50,242 nucleotides of DNA from CAVRZY01 sp963725415 (GCA_963725415.1 CAVRZY010000047.1:1-50242); one strand, 5' to 3'. Shown: positions 37,728-45,861, counted from the stretch's first letter. Notes: a model not told the origin generated them from the letters alone. Made by a program: numbers and translations.

Positions 37728-37845
37728 AAAAATGCCCGCCTCACTTCGGCTGTCAGCAACGCAGGCCGGGGGCCTGCGCCACCTCAGCAACTTGCCCGTG
37801 TCGTGGGGCAGGTCCCCGACCTGCCCCGGCATTTTTTCACACCTT
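37714..37845. mobile_element. Miniature inverted-repeat element 3, overlapping the end of the CDF gene
   Basis: An 18-base perfect inverted repeat (AAGGTGTGAAAAAATGCC at 37719-37736 and its complement at 37828-37845) encloses two hairpins: GCAGGCCGGGGGCCTGC (37761-37777) and GGGGCAGGTC...GACCTGCCCC (37805-37827). The left edge CTCAGAAGGTGTGAAA is the same as in the element at 30697. It has no gene. It contains the CDF stop codon, and a 30-base internal block recurs inverted at 40156-40185. Confidence 0.78.
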
Positions 37846-37892
37846 GTCATGGGCATGGTCCGTCAACCGATGAACGATGAAAGGAGAAAGTG

Positions 37893-38453
37893 ATGCGATC
37901 TAGAAGGATCTTTTGCTTATTGGCTTTGTGCGCGAGTGTGTGCGCGATTCCCTTGTGGTGTCAGGAGCAGGACCCATCCAACCCCGAGGTGCCGTTCGTT
38001 CCCTCTTCGCGCGAAGTGGTGACGCAGATGTTGAAGCTGGCGGAGGTAAAACCGGGCGACGTGGTCTACGATCTGGGGTGCGGAGACGGGCGCATTGTCA
38101 TTGCCGCGGCCAAAGACTTCGGCGCGCGCGGCGTGGGGGTGGACATCAACCCCGAACGCATCCGGGAGTCGCAGGAGAACGCCGAGAAAGCGGGCGTGGC
38201 GAACCGGGTCAAATTCGTGGAAGGCGATCTTTTCCAGGCCGACATCAGCAAGGCCACGGTGGTGACGCTGTATCTTCTGCCGGACGTCAACCTGAGACTC
38301 CGGCCCAAGCTGTTGCAGGACTTGAAGCCAGGGACGCGAGTGGTCTCCCACAGCTTCGACATGGGCGACTGGAAGCCCGAGAAGACCGTCCAGTTGAACG
38401 GCCGCACACTGTACCGCTGGATCATCCCACCCAAAGCGGCTGACAAGAACTGA
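37893..38453 (+). CDS. Methyltransferase-fold protein with a signal peptide
   Basis: A class I SAM-dependent methyltransferase of 186 residues preceded by an apparent export signal (RRIFCLLALCASVCAIPLWC). After YVPS-like PFVPSSREVVTQMLKLAEVK come motif I DVVYDLGCGDGRIVIAAA, acidic GVDINPERIRES and VKFVEGDLFQADISKATVV, then LYLLPDVNLRLRPKLLQDLK and VVSHSFDMGDW. The core resembles bacterial DOT1-like/PrmA-like families, but the substrate is unknown. An exported SAM enzyme is odd since SAM is cytoplasmic; the Cys near residue 21 (PLWCQE) could also be a lipidation site. ATG 37893 has AAGGAG eight bases upstream. Confidence 0.78.
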   Translation: MRSRRIFCLLALCASVCAIPLWCQEQDPSNPEVPFVPSSREVVTQMLKLAEVKPGDVVYDLGCGDGRIVIAAAKDFGARGVGVDINPERIRESQENAEKAGVANRVKFVEGDLFQADISKATVVTLYLLPDVNLRLRPKLLQDLKPGTRVVSHSFDMGDWKPEKTVQLNGRTLYRWIIPPKAADKN

Positions 38454-38502
38454 GGGGCGGGCCGCTCTGCAATAGTGTGGTGCTTAGAAAGGGGGAGAGC
38501 TC

Positions 38503-40239
38503 GTGTCAATGCGGAAAGTCGTTGCGATTTTTGCCCTGTCTGCGCCTCTGGTGTTGGGGCAGGACGATTCCATATTCGCGCGCGCCCGCGAGAATGGCCG
38601 GCGGTTCGACCAGATGGCAGCGGCGATGCAACGGGTCCTGAAGGCGTGGTTGAATTATGCCGATCAGCGGACGCTGCTGCTGCCTGACCGGCTGCCCGGC
38701 GGTTCGCGCGGGTTGAAGCCCGGCGACACCAAGCGGCTGTACACGCCGCACAACTCCGGCGCCGACCTGTATCCGTACCTGATCCTCACCGCTCATCTCA
38801 CAGACCTGGAGCTGTACCAGGGCCGGATGATGGAGATGCTGCGCAACGAGATCCGGTACACCACGGCGCAGGAATCCATTCCGGCCAACCTGGAGATGAG
38901 CACCGGGGAGTTGGGTCCGCCGAGCCTGTTCGGGGCGGGGGAGTATGCCAAAGACGGCCTGCTGGCGGTGACCGAATACCTGGGGCGCACGCCGTGGTTC
39001 TACCGCATGGTGGACATGACCGCGGACGCCATGAACCGCGCGCCGGTGCCCTCGCGGTTCGGCAATCTGCCGGCCTCCGACGCCGAACTCAACGGCGACT
39101 ACCTGCAAACCCTGGTGCGACTGGCCACGATGACCGGCGACCGGCGGTTCATCGAGTGGGCGCGCCGGATCGGGGACGCCTACGTCGAGGAGGTGCTGCC
39201 CGGCAATCACGGCGTACCGAGCTCGAACTGGGATTTCCAGAAGCACGCGGGCGACGGCCGCTTGCGGCTGCGCGACCACGGCAACGAGATGGTGGTCGGG
39301 CTGTCGCTGCTATATGCGCTGGAGCAGTATCACCAGACGCCGCGTGCGGAGCGCTACCGGCCGGCGATCGCGCGCATGCTGGACCGGATCATCGAATCGG
39401 CCAATCCGGACGGCCTGCTCTACAACCAGATTGACGCGGCCACGCTGAAGCCCATCGACGCGGGCCTCTCCGACAACTGGGGGTACGTCTACGGCGCGGT
39501 CTACACCTTCTATCAATGCACGGGTGAGGAGAAGTACCGGGAGGCGGTGCGCCGGGTCCTGAGGAACCTGACAAAGTACCGCAACTACGACTGGGAGAGA
39601 GGCTCGTTCGACGGCTACGCCGACACGATCGAGGGCGCGCTCTACCTGGTGGCGCGGGAGCCGGTGCCGGAGGCGCTGGACTGGATCGAGTCGGAGACCC
39701 GGGTGATGGCGGCCATGCAGCAGCCCTCGGGCCTGATCGAGCACTGGTACGGGGAAGGGAACTTCAACCGCACCCTGTTGCTGTATATCCTGTACAAGAG
39801 TCAGGGCTGCCGGCCGGACCGCTGGGTGGCGGGTGTGCAGGTGGGCGCGGTGCGCGATGGGGAGCGGCTGTACTTGAGCGTCGAGGCGCCCAAGGGCTGG
39901 CAGGGCCGCATCTGTTTCGATTACGCGCGGCACCGCCGCGTGCTCAACTTCGACAAGGACTACGTGCGGCTGAACGAATTCCCGGAGTGGTACTCGGTGG
40001 ACGAAAACACGCTGTACAAGCTGCGGCCGGCGGTGGGGGGCGAGCGCATCCTGCTGGGCTCGGAGCTGATCGCCGGGGTTCGCCTGGAGCCGGGCAACTG
40101 GATCGTGGAGAGCGCGGGCAAGCCGCCCTACGGGGGGTCTAACCGGCCAATTGCCGAGGTGGCGCAGGCCCCCGGCCTGCGTTGCGGGCAGCCGAATAGC
40201 AGGCGAGCTGGTGTATACTTGGACCGACCGGGCCAGTAA
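38503..40239 (+). CDS. Secreted alpha/alpha-barrel protein, probable glycoside hydrolase-like
   Basis: A 578-residue exported protein (signal MRKVVAIFALSAPLVLG). The body is helical with repeated pairs such as LQTLVRLATMTGDRRFIEWA, MVVGLSLLYALEQYHQTPRA and WGYVYGAVYTFYQCTGEEKY, as in (alpha/alpha)6 barrels of glycosidases and lyases, followed by a small beta domain from about residue 440 (VQVGAVRDGERLYLSVEAPK). No catalytic residues can be assigned and I cannot name the family. The final 30 residues or so (from IAEVAQAPGLRC) are encoded by a dispersed repeat and are probably not part of the ancestral protein. It is followed by an oxidoreductase and an isomerase, which suggests carbohydrate use. 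GTG 38503 is the longest start; ATG 38509 fits better after the GGGGGAGAG site. Confidence 0.72.
   Translation: MSMRKVVAIFALSAPLVLGQDDSIFARARENGRRFDQMAAAMQRVLKAWLNYADQRTLLLPDRLPGGSRGLKPGDTKRLYTPHNSGADLYPYLILTAHLTDLELYQGRMMEMLRNEIRYTTAQESIPANLEMSTGELGPPSLFGAGEYAKDGLLAVTEYLGRTPWFYRMVDMTADAMNRAPVPSRFGNLPASDAELNGDYLQTLVRLATMTGDRRFIEWARRIGDAYVEEVLPGNHGVPSSNWDFQKHAGDGRLRLRDHGNEMVVGLSLLYALEQYHQTPRAERYRPAIARMLDRIIESANPDGLLYNQIDAATLKPIDAGLSDNWGYVYGAVYTFYQCTGEEKYREAVRRVLRNLTKYRNYDWERGSFDGYADTIEGALYLVAREPVPEALDWIESETRVMAAMQQPSGLIEHWYGEGNFNRTLLLYILYKSQGCRPDRWVAGVQVGAVRDGERLYLSVEAPKGWQGRICFDYARHRRVLNFDKDYVRLNEFPEWYSVDENTLYKLRPAVGGERILLGSELIAGVRLEPGNWIVESAGKPPYGGSNRPIAEVAQAPGLRCGQPNSRRAGVYLDRPGQ
40156..40185. 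repeat. 30-base palindromic block shared with element 3
   Basis: These 30 bases, centred on GCAGGCCCCCGGCCTGC, are the exact reverse complement of 37756-37785 inside element 3. They lie in the reading frame of the barrel protein and encode its odd C-terminal tail. Confidence 0.85.
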
Positions 40240-40262
40240 CAACTGCCCCCGGGAGGCCTTCA

Positions 40263-41783
40263 ATGAAATCTGACACCAATCGCCGTACATTCATGGGATC
40301 CGCCGCTCTGTCCGGCGTCTTCACCATTGTTCCCAGGCATGTCCTGGGGGGAACCGCATATGTCGCTCCGAGCGACAAGATCACGCTGGCCCACATCGGC
40401 ATGGGCACGCAAGGATTCAACGAACTGGGTGGCCTGCTGGCCGAACCCTCGATTCAGATCGTGGCCGTGTGCGACCCCAACCGGGACAGCAACGACTACG
40501 TGGAGTGGGGCAAGAACGGCATCCGCAACCGCCTCCGCACCTACCTGGGCAATCCCACTTGGAGGGAGAACGACACCGGCTGTCCCGGCGGCCGGGAAGT
40601 GGGCCGAGAGGTCGTGGACACCTATTACGCCAAGCAAAGGGGCGCGGACAAGTTCAGGGCATGTGCCGCCTATGCGGACTTCCGGGAACTGCTGGAAAAA
40701 GAGAAGGACGTGGACGCCGTCAAGGTCATGACGCCGGACCATCATCATGCCACCATCTGCATCGCGGCGATGAAAAAGGGCAAGAATGTCATGGTGCACA
40801 AGCCCCTGGCCAACCGCATGTACGAAGCCAGGCTGGTCATCGAAACCGCTCGCAGGACGAAGGTCGCCACCCACCTGCTGGCTTACGGCAGCGGAGCCGG
40901 CAACGCCCGGATCGCGGCCCGGATCAAGGAAGGGGTCATCGGCACGCTCCGGGAAATTCATAACTGGTCGAATCGGCCCGTGTGGCCGCAGTACACGGAG
41001 ATTCCCACGGACCGGCCCCCCGTCACGCCAGGGCTGGACTGGGACTTGTGGTTGGGACCTTCGCTGGATCGCCCTTACCATCCGCACTACACGCACACCG
41101 TGTTCCGCGGGTGGTACGAATTCGGCGGCGGATCGATGGCCGACATGGGCATCTACAGCCTATGGCCGGTTTTTGCGACTTTGAACCTCGGCACTCCGGT
41201 CAGCGTCGAAGCGTTTGCCAGCCACACCTGCTCCATCGTGGACCAGGTCAGCCGGCCGGTAAAGAACGACTTCGCGTTCCCGGCGGCCTGTTCCATACAC
41301 TTCAAGTTCGCCCCAAGGGCGGACATGCCCGGCCTTGAGCTGTTCTGGTATGACGGCGGCATGAAACCGCGCGTGCCCGAGGACATCGAAGCGGAAAACA
41401 AGCCGCTGCCCATCGAAGGCATCCTGTTTGTTGGCGATAAGGGCAAGATCTTCGCCGGTTTCAACGGCCAGAGTCCGCAGCTCTACGCCAACGGCAAGAG
41501 TGAAGCCCTGTTCAAGGACGAGAAGCCGCCCGAAGAGGCCCGCCGCGGGCAAAGAGCGCCCGGCGAGCGCGTCCTCCCCTGGCTTCAGGCTTTCAAGGGA
41601 GGGGAGCCGTCGCCGGGAAGTTTCCTGAACGCCGCCGCGATTTCCGACGCTGTCTGCCTGGGCACCGTCGCGCTGCGTGCAGGCAAGAAGGTGGAGTTCG
41701 ACAGCGTGAACATGAAAATCACCAATGACACCGCGGCCAACCAGTACCTGTATCGCGAGTATCGAAAGGGTTGGGAGCTATAA
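40263..41783 (+). CDS. Tat-exported Gfo/Idh/MocA family oxidoreductase, long form
   Basis: A 506-residue NAD(P)-dependent dehydrogenase-like protein with a twin-arginine type leader (TNRRTFMGSAALSGVFTIVP). The Rossmann part has LAHIGMGTQGFNELGGLLAE and IVAVCDPN; the family HKPLANRMYEA motif (normally EKP) holds the catalytic-type lysine; GGGSMADMGIYSLW precedes the sheet domain. Inserts make it longer than the 374-residue relative at 9327. ATG 40263 is preceded by GGGAGG. It lies 28 bases before the TIM-barrel gene, so the two probably act on one sugar derivative, after the barrel protein upstream. Confidence 0.9.
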   Translation: MKSDTNRRTFMGSAALSGVFTIVPRHVLGGTAYVAPSDKITLAHIGMGTQGFNELGGLLAEPSIQIVAVCDPNRDSNDYVEWGKNGIRNRLRTYLGNPTWRENDTGCPGGREVGREVVDTYYAKQRGADKFRACAAYADFRELLEKEKDVDAVKVMTPDHHHATICIAAMKKGKNVMVHKPLANRMYEARLVIETARRTKVATHLLAYGSGAGNARIAARIKEGVIGTLREIHNWSNRPVWPQYTEIPTDRPPVTPGLDWDLWLGPSLDRPYHPHYTHTVFRGWYEFGGGSMADMGIYSLWPVFATLNLGTPVSVEAFASHTCSIVDQVSRPVKNDFAFPAACSIHFKFAPRADMPGLELFWYDGGMKPRVPEDIEAENKPLPIEGILFVGDKGKIFAGFNGQSPQLYANGKSEALFKDEKPPEEARRGQRAPGERVLPWLQAFKGGEPSPGSFLNAAAISDAVCLGTVALRAGKKVEFDSVNMKITNDTAANQYLYREYRKGWEL

Positions 41784-41811
41784 GAGCTCTTTTTCATTCA
41801 GGAGACATCAA

Positions 41812-42658
41812 ATGCAGACAACTTCAAGAAGACAGTTCCTTCGCGCCGGCGCGGCTGGCGGCCTGGCCGCGGCGGCAGGGCTTGAAGCCGCTCCGCTGAG
41901 GCTCCCGATCGGGTTTCAGGTTTACCCCATCCGGGAGATGCTGGCGAAGGATTTCGAAGGCACGCTCCGGCAGATGGCGGCGCTGGGGTATCGGAGCGTC
42001 GAGATGTGCTCGCCGCCCGGCTATGAGAGACTCCGGCTTCGGCCCGCTGACAAAGATGCCGGCTGCCGAGATGCGCCGGATCATCAAGGCCGCGGGCCTG
42101 CGTTGTGAAAGCTGCCACTACGGGGCCGGGGAACTCAGGACGAACCTGGAGGAGCGGATCGCGTTCGCCAAGGAGCTCGGCCTGAAACAAATGGTTCTCT
42201 CGTCGTTTGGCCTCCGGCAGGACGCCACGCTCGACGACTGGCGCCGCGCTGCCGATGAATTGAACAAGGTCGGCGAGAAGACGCTCAAGGCCGGCATCCA
42301 GACCGGCTTCCACAATCACAACTTCGAATTTAGGGAAATCGGCGGCGTGCTCATCTACGACGAATTGATGAAGCAGTTCGATCCCAAGCTGGTCAAAATG
42401 CAGTTCCAGGTCGCCGTGATCAGCATGGGCTACGAGGCCGCCACGTATCTGAGGAAGTATCCCGGCCGCTTCTGCTCGCTGCATCTGGCCGACTGGTCCT
42501 CCGCCGACAAGAAAGCGGTGCCCGTGGGCAAGGGGGTGGTCGATTGGAAGAAGCTCTTCGCCGCCGCCAAGACAGGCGGCGTGAAGAACTACTTCGTCGA
42601 GATGAACCTGGAGGCGATGAAGGACAGCTACCCCTACCTGCGCGATTTGAAAGTGTAG
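41812..42658 (+). CDS. Tat-exported sugar phosphate isomerase/epimerase-like TIM barrel (one frameshift)
   Basis: Xylose-isomerase-like TIM barrel of about 281 residues with a Tat signal (TTSRRQFLRAGAAGGLAAAA). Visible barrel strands are LPIGFQVYPIREMLAKDFEG, GYRSVEMCSPPGY, LGLKQMVLSSFG, GIQTGFHNHNFEFREIGGVL (the HNHNxE metal-site motif), KMQFQVAVISMGYE and RFCSLHLADWS. An extra base near 42025 breaks the frame within SPPGY; removal restores SPPGY-RDSGFGPLT and a length divisible by three. It is common next to exported Gfo/Idh proteins in this phylum and is co-transcribed with one here. Confidence 0.87.
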
Positions 42659-43124
42659 CGAGGCGCGTAGAGCGCCGGCCGTTCCTGCTGCCGTCTCGAA
42701 TTGCCTGAATCCCAGCATCGGCCGGATCCGCGGCTTGATCCGGGGATGATCTGGCTGTCCGGGGAATCTGAAGGGTGCCGAAGCTTACGGCATCCGCTGC
42801 GACAATCCGCCCCTGGGCTCCGAGTTCATCGCGGGCGTCAGGCTGGTACGGGGCAACTGGATCGTGGAGAGGGCGGGGAAACCGCCGTACGGCCCAGCGC
42901 GGATTTCTCACCATGCCCAGTCTCGAGCGCGCTGTTGACCTTGTGGCGCAGCCTCTCCAGGCTGCCGTCTCGGCACTCGTGCCGAGACGCGCTGTCACGG
43001 TTCGAGAGAAGCACTGGCGTCGAGAGGAGTCTCGACGCGGCAGGCTGAAGCCCGCGCCACATCTTCGCTGGAACTCGGGTCTGGAGAGAAATGCGGGCCG
43101 GCCAACCGGGTTACGAAGTGAGAG
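42659..43124. other. Intergenic region holding a gene fragment and two hairpins
   Basis: No intact gene is seen in these 466 bases. It contains the fragment described at 42755-42934, a hairpin at 42966-42989 (two 11-base arms, CGTCTCGGCAC and complement) and one at 43017-43038 (GCGTCGAGA, loop GGAG, complement). Neither hairpin has a T-run, so they are palindromic repeats rather than clear terminators. A further GCAGGCTGAAGCCCGCGCCA stretch near 43040 resembles the GC-rich inner parts of the other repeats. Confidence 0.6.
42755..42934 (+). pseudogene. C-terminal fragment related to the barrel protein at 38503
   Basis: The frame GIRCDNPPLGSEFIAGVRLV followed by RGNWIVERAGKPPYGP matches the end of the barrel protein (LLGSELIAGVRLEPGNWIVE then SAGKPPYGG). 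A stop precedes the homologous block, no start or ribosome-binding site is present, and it ends soon after at TGA. It is a leftover of a second copy of that gene, placed on the far side of the oxidoreductase/isomerase pair. Confidence 0.7.
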
Positions 43125-43364
43125 CTACTTCACCAGCCCCAACCTTCGGAGATCAGCTTCCGTCCAGCCTGCGTCACCGATCATTGCTTTGAATGTGCCG
43201 AGAGGGAAGGTGTCGCCGAGATGATGGAAGGCCAGGATTACTCTACGGCCATCTGGATGGCGGTAGATGCGGTGACTGCCTCGCGTTCTCCGCAGAGCGA
43301 AGCCATCTTCATGCAAGGCTTTAATGAATTGGCGTGCAGTGACGGTCCGGGGAATCTCCGTCAT
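43125..43364 (-). CDS. hicA: HicA-type toxin
   Basis: A 79-residue double-stranded RNA-binding-fold mRNA interferase. It shows TARQFIKALHEDGFALRRTR, the catalytic histidine in RGSHRIYRHPDGRRV (His31), and a C-terminal FKAMIGDAGWTEADLRRLGL typical of HicA. The start ATG at 43364 overlaps the stop of the antitoxin gene (ATGA), giving antitoxin-first order with coupled translation. It lies 3' of the isomerase gene in opposite orientation. Confidence 0.88.
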   Translation of the reverse strand: MTEIPRTVTARQFIKALHEDGFALRRTRGSHRIYRHPDGRRVILAFHHLGDTFPLGTFKAMIGDAGWTEADLRRLGLVK

Positions 43365-43616
43365 ACGTTGACGGCGACCGAAGGTGAGGGCAACTCGACC
43401 ACGCCGTGCGCGGGATCGATTGGAACCGTCTCTCCGGTCTCGACGAGGTCCTCGACGTAGAGGCTCAACTGCCTCACGGATGTTGACAAGGGCCTCTTCG
43501 TAAGTGTGACCCCAGGTGTGACAGCCTTTCAAAGCGGGACAATAGGCGTGGAACGCCTGTCTGCCGTCCTCGAACCGATCGTCCTCGATTACGAGCGGAA
43601 AGACGTACGATTTCAC
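43361..43616 (-). CDS. hicB: HicB-type antitoxin (one frameshift)
   Basis: Antitoxin with the partial RNase H fold, about 84 residues. MKSYVFPLVIEDDRFEDGRQ leads to FHAYCPALKGCHTWGHTYEE and ALVNIREAVE. One extra C near 43465 shifts the frame; without it the protein continues LYVEDLVETGETVPIDPAHG to its TGA at 43361-43363, and the length becomes exactly 85 codons. Read without correction the frame runs on into hicA, which would look like a single fused 163-residue protein; that is an artefact. It has no C-terminal DNA-binding domain, so self-repression is uncertain. Confidence 0.85.
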
Positions 43617-43666
43617 CAGTCACTACAATAGCATGTCTGCCTTATTCCGAGCGTTATGGAGGCACC

Positions 43667-45355
43667 ATGAACCGGCGTGATTTTCTTGGTCTGATTGGGG
43701 TGGGGGCGGCGGCGGAAGCTGCGGTGGCGCGGGAGGTGGCGCAGCGGATCGAGGGCGACCCGGTGCGGTTCGTCAACCGCAAGACGGGGGCGCATCCGTT
43801 TCGGGTGCGGGAGGCGGGCCGGCGGCCGAACATCTTCCTGATCACGCTGGATATGGTCAGCCCGGATCACTGGCACCCGGCGCGCAGCCTGCACCGGGAG
43901 ATGGACCTCCCCGCCATTCGGTCGCTGTTCAGCGAGGGGGTGGCGTTTTCGAATGCCTTCTGCGCCAGCCCGCTGTGCGCCCCGGCGCGCGCCACCCTGG
44001 CCACGGGGCGCTACACCTACATCACCGCCAACGGCGAACGCGCGCATGACGGGCACGAGACCATCCTGCGGCCCACCGACGTCATTTTCCAGGAGTATTT
44101 GAAAGCTACCGGGTACATCACCAAGCACGCCGGCAAGGGACATCTGGGCACGCAGAAGTTCATGGACGCCTTCGACGAGAACGACAACGCTTGGGACCGT
44201 TGGGCGCCGCCGATTCACGACGACGAGCTGTATCTCACTTATCTGCGGCGGCTGGGGATCAAGCAGCAGCGGTATAAGAAGGAAATCACCGGGCTACAGC
44301 AGGACCGCAAGACCAAGCTGCTCTCGCTGGGCGGCTGGGTCGAGCAGGCGGATGGGAAACCGTTTCCGCTGGAGGCGCAATACACGCACCACCTGGTTGA
44401 GCGGGCCATCGAGAAGCTCGACGCGGCGCTGGCGGAGGACGGAGGCGCGCGCCCGATTTATTTGCAGCTCGACATCTTCGATCCGCACCAACCGTTCAGC
44501 ATCCCGGACGGATTCGCGGAGCGGGAAAAGCAGTTGCGAGCGGCGTTTGCCTTGCCGGCCAGCTATGAGAAGGTGCGGGCGCGGGACTGGCGGGCCTCAC
44601 CCGACGAGCCCAAGGTGTACGACTTCTATCGCAAGGCCTGGGGGCTGTACCATCCCGAGACGGTGCGCGATTACCGCGTGGCGAACGCGCTCCAGATGGA
44701 GATCATCGACCGGGCGCTGGCGAAGTTCATCCGAGCGCTCAAAGAGCGCCGGCTGTACGACGACGCGATCATCATCTTTACGGCCGATCACGGGGAGATG
44801 AACGGCCGGCGGGCGCTGGTCGATAAGGGTGTGTACCTGTTCCCGGACGTACTGCGCGTGCCGCTCGCGATCAAGATGCCTCGGGGCAGGCACCACACGG
44901 TGGAGGCGCCGGTGTCGCACCTGGACATTGCGCCGACGCTGCTTTCGATTGCGGGCGTGGAGGCGCTGGAGCGGCTGGACGGGCGGTCGCTGATTCCGTA
45001 CCTGGAAGGGACCGGCACGCCCAGCGACCGCGAGCTGCTGTTCGAGTGCGGCTGGCACGTGGGGGTGAACTTCGCCTGCGCCATCCAGAGGTGGGAACGC
45101 GGCGGCGGGCACCACCTGTATACCTACAACCTGTCGTCCACGGTGGATGAGCTCTACGATCTGAACTCGGTGGATGCGGAGAACCTAGTGCAGCGGCCGG
45201 AGCATGCCAAGCTGCACTCGGAGATGGTGGCGCGCCTGGGGGCGTTCCTGGCGCGGGATCCACGCTGGATCGGTTACTGGCACAGCTTGCGCATCGACCA
45301 CTACTTCGAGCTGCCGAAGCCGCAGGGCGACGTTCAGATGTTCCGGCCGGTGTGA
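43667..45355 (+). CDS. Tat-exported sulfatase
   Basis: Arylsulfatase-type hydrolase of 562 residues with a Tat leader (MNRRDFLGLIGVGAAAEA). Metal and active-site elements: RPNIFLITLDMVSPDHW, the formylglycine signature CAPARATLATG (Cys104, the C-x-P-x-R form), KHAGKGHLGTQKF, DPHQPFSIP and FTADHGEMNGRRALVDKGVY. Cys must be converted to formylglycine by a separate maturase not in this window; with Tat export this would happen before translocation. It probably removes sulfate from polysaccharides. ATG 43667 has GGAGGCACC upstream. It starts 50 bases from the divergent hicB gene and ends 3 bases before the repeat. Confidence 0.92.
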   Translation: MNRRDFLGLIGVGAAAEAAVAREVAQRIEGDPVRFVNRKTGAHPFRVREAGRRPNIFLITLDMVSPDHWHPARSLHREMDLPAIRSLFSEGVAFSNAFCASPLCAPARATLATGRYTYITANGERAHDGHETILRPTDVIFQEYLKATGYITKHAGKGHLGTQKFMDAFDENDNAWDRWAPPIHDDELYLTYLRRLGIKQQRYKKEITGLQQDRKTKLLSLGGWVEQADGKPFPLEAQYTHHLVERAIEKLDAALAEDGGARPIYLQLDIFDPHQPFSIPDGFAEREKQLRAAFALPASYEKVRARDWRASPDEPKVYDFYRKAWGLYHPETVRDYRVANALQMEIIDRALAKFIRALKERRLYDDAIIIFTADHGEMNGRRALVDKGVYLFPDVLRVPLAIKMPRGRHHTVEAPVSHLDIAPTLLSIAGVEALERLDGRSLIPYLEGTGTPSDRELLFECGWHVGVNFACAIQRWERGGGHHLYTYNLSSTVDELYDLNSVDAENLVQRPEHAKLHSEMVARLGAFLARDPRWIGYWHSLRIDHYFELPKPQGDVQMFRPV

Positions 45356-45358
45356 GAG

Positions 45359-45425
45359 AGCTTGTAGCCTGTAGCTTGTAGCGTGTAGCCTGTGGGCTTC
45401 CACAGGCGACAAGCTACAAGCTACT
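45359..45425. repeat. GCTTGTAGC palindromic repeat, copy 3
   Basis: It fills the 65-base gap between the convergent sulfatase and argR genes. A CCTGTGG-GCTT-CCACAGG hairpin tip is flanked by GCTTGTAGC words on the left and GCTACAAGC words on the right, giving one long imperfect stem. The argR stop TAG (45421-45423, minus strand) is part of the right arm. It may serve as a two-way terminator. Confidence 0.85.
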
Positions 45426-45861
45426 GGCCGATTTCGAGCAACTGGAGCAGTTTCTGGCGCACTAGTTGGGCGGTTTCCGAGTCGGGGAGGACGATCAGGA
45501 TGGTGTCGTCGCCGGCGACGGTCCCGACGATTTCGGGCCACTCCTCGCGGTCGAGGGCGACGGCGACGGAGTTGGCGTGACCGGGTGAAGTCTTCACTAC
45601 CAGCAGATTTTGGGCCGGGCGGACGTCTTGCACGAGTTCGGCAACCAGCGTCGCCAGGGCGGGCCCACCGTGTTCGGGGGCGATCTGGCGGTAGCCGTGC
45701 GGGGTCTTCGCCAGACCCAGCTCGCGAATGTCTCGGGAAAGCGTGACCTGGGTGGCGGAGATGCCGAGGTGTTTCAGCTCCTGGGCCAGCTCTTCCTGGG
45801 TGTGAACAGGGCGGGCGCGGATGAGCTTGAGGATCTGTCCCTGGCGGAAGCTCTTGTTCAT
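45421..45861 (-). CDS. argR: Arginine repressor ArgR
   Basis: Arginine-responsive transcription factor of 146 residues. The winged helix-turn-helix is at 1-70 (FRQGQILKLIRARPVHTQEE, GISATQVTLSRDIRELGLAK), with the SR-DI recognition region. The C-terminal hexamer domain has VVKTSPGHANSVAVALDREE, PEIVGTVAGDDTILIVLPDS with the arginine-binding GDD. ATG 45861 overlaps the argH stop by 4 bases (ATGA), so argR is the last gene of the arg operon and is likely to regulate itself through the ARG box at 49374-49387. Confidence 0.95.
   Translation of the reverse strand: MNKSFRQGQILKLIRARPVHTQEELAQELKHLGISATQVTLSRDIRELGLAKTPHGYRQIAPEHGGPALATLVAELVQDVRPAQNLLVVKTSPGHANSVAVALDREEWPEIVGTVAGDDTILIVLPDSETAQLVRQKLLQLLEIGQ

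Noticed and set aside
43125..43616. Single HicB-HicA fusion protein of 163 residues
   Set aside because: The middle third is an off-frame reading; one base removal recreates separate HicB and HicA with a standard ATGA overlap.
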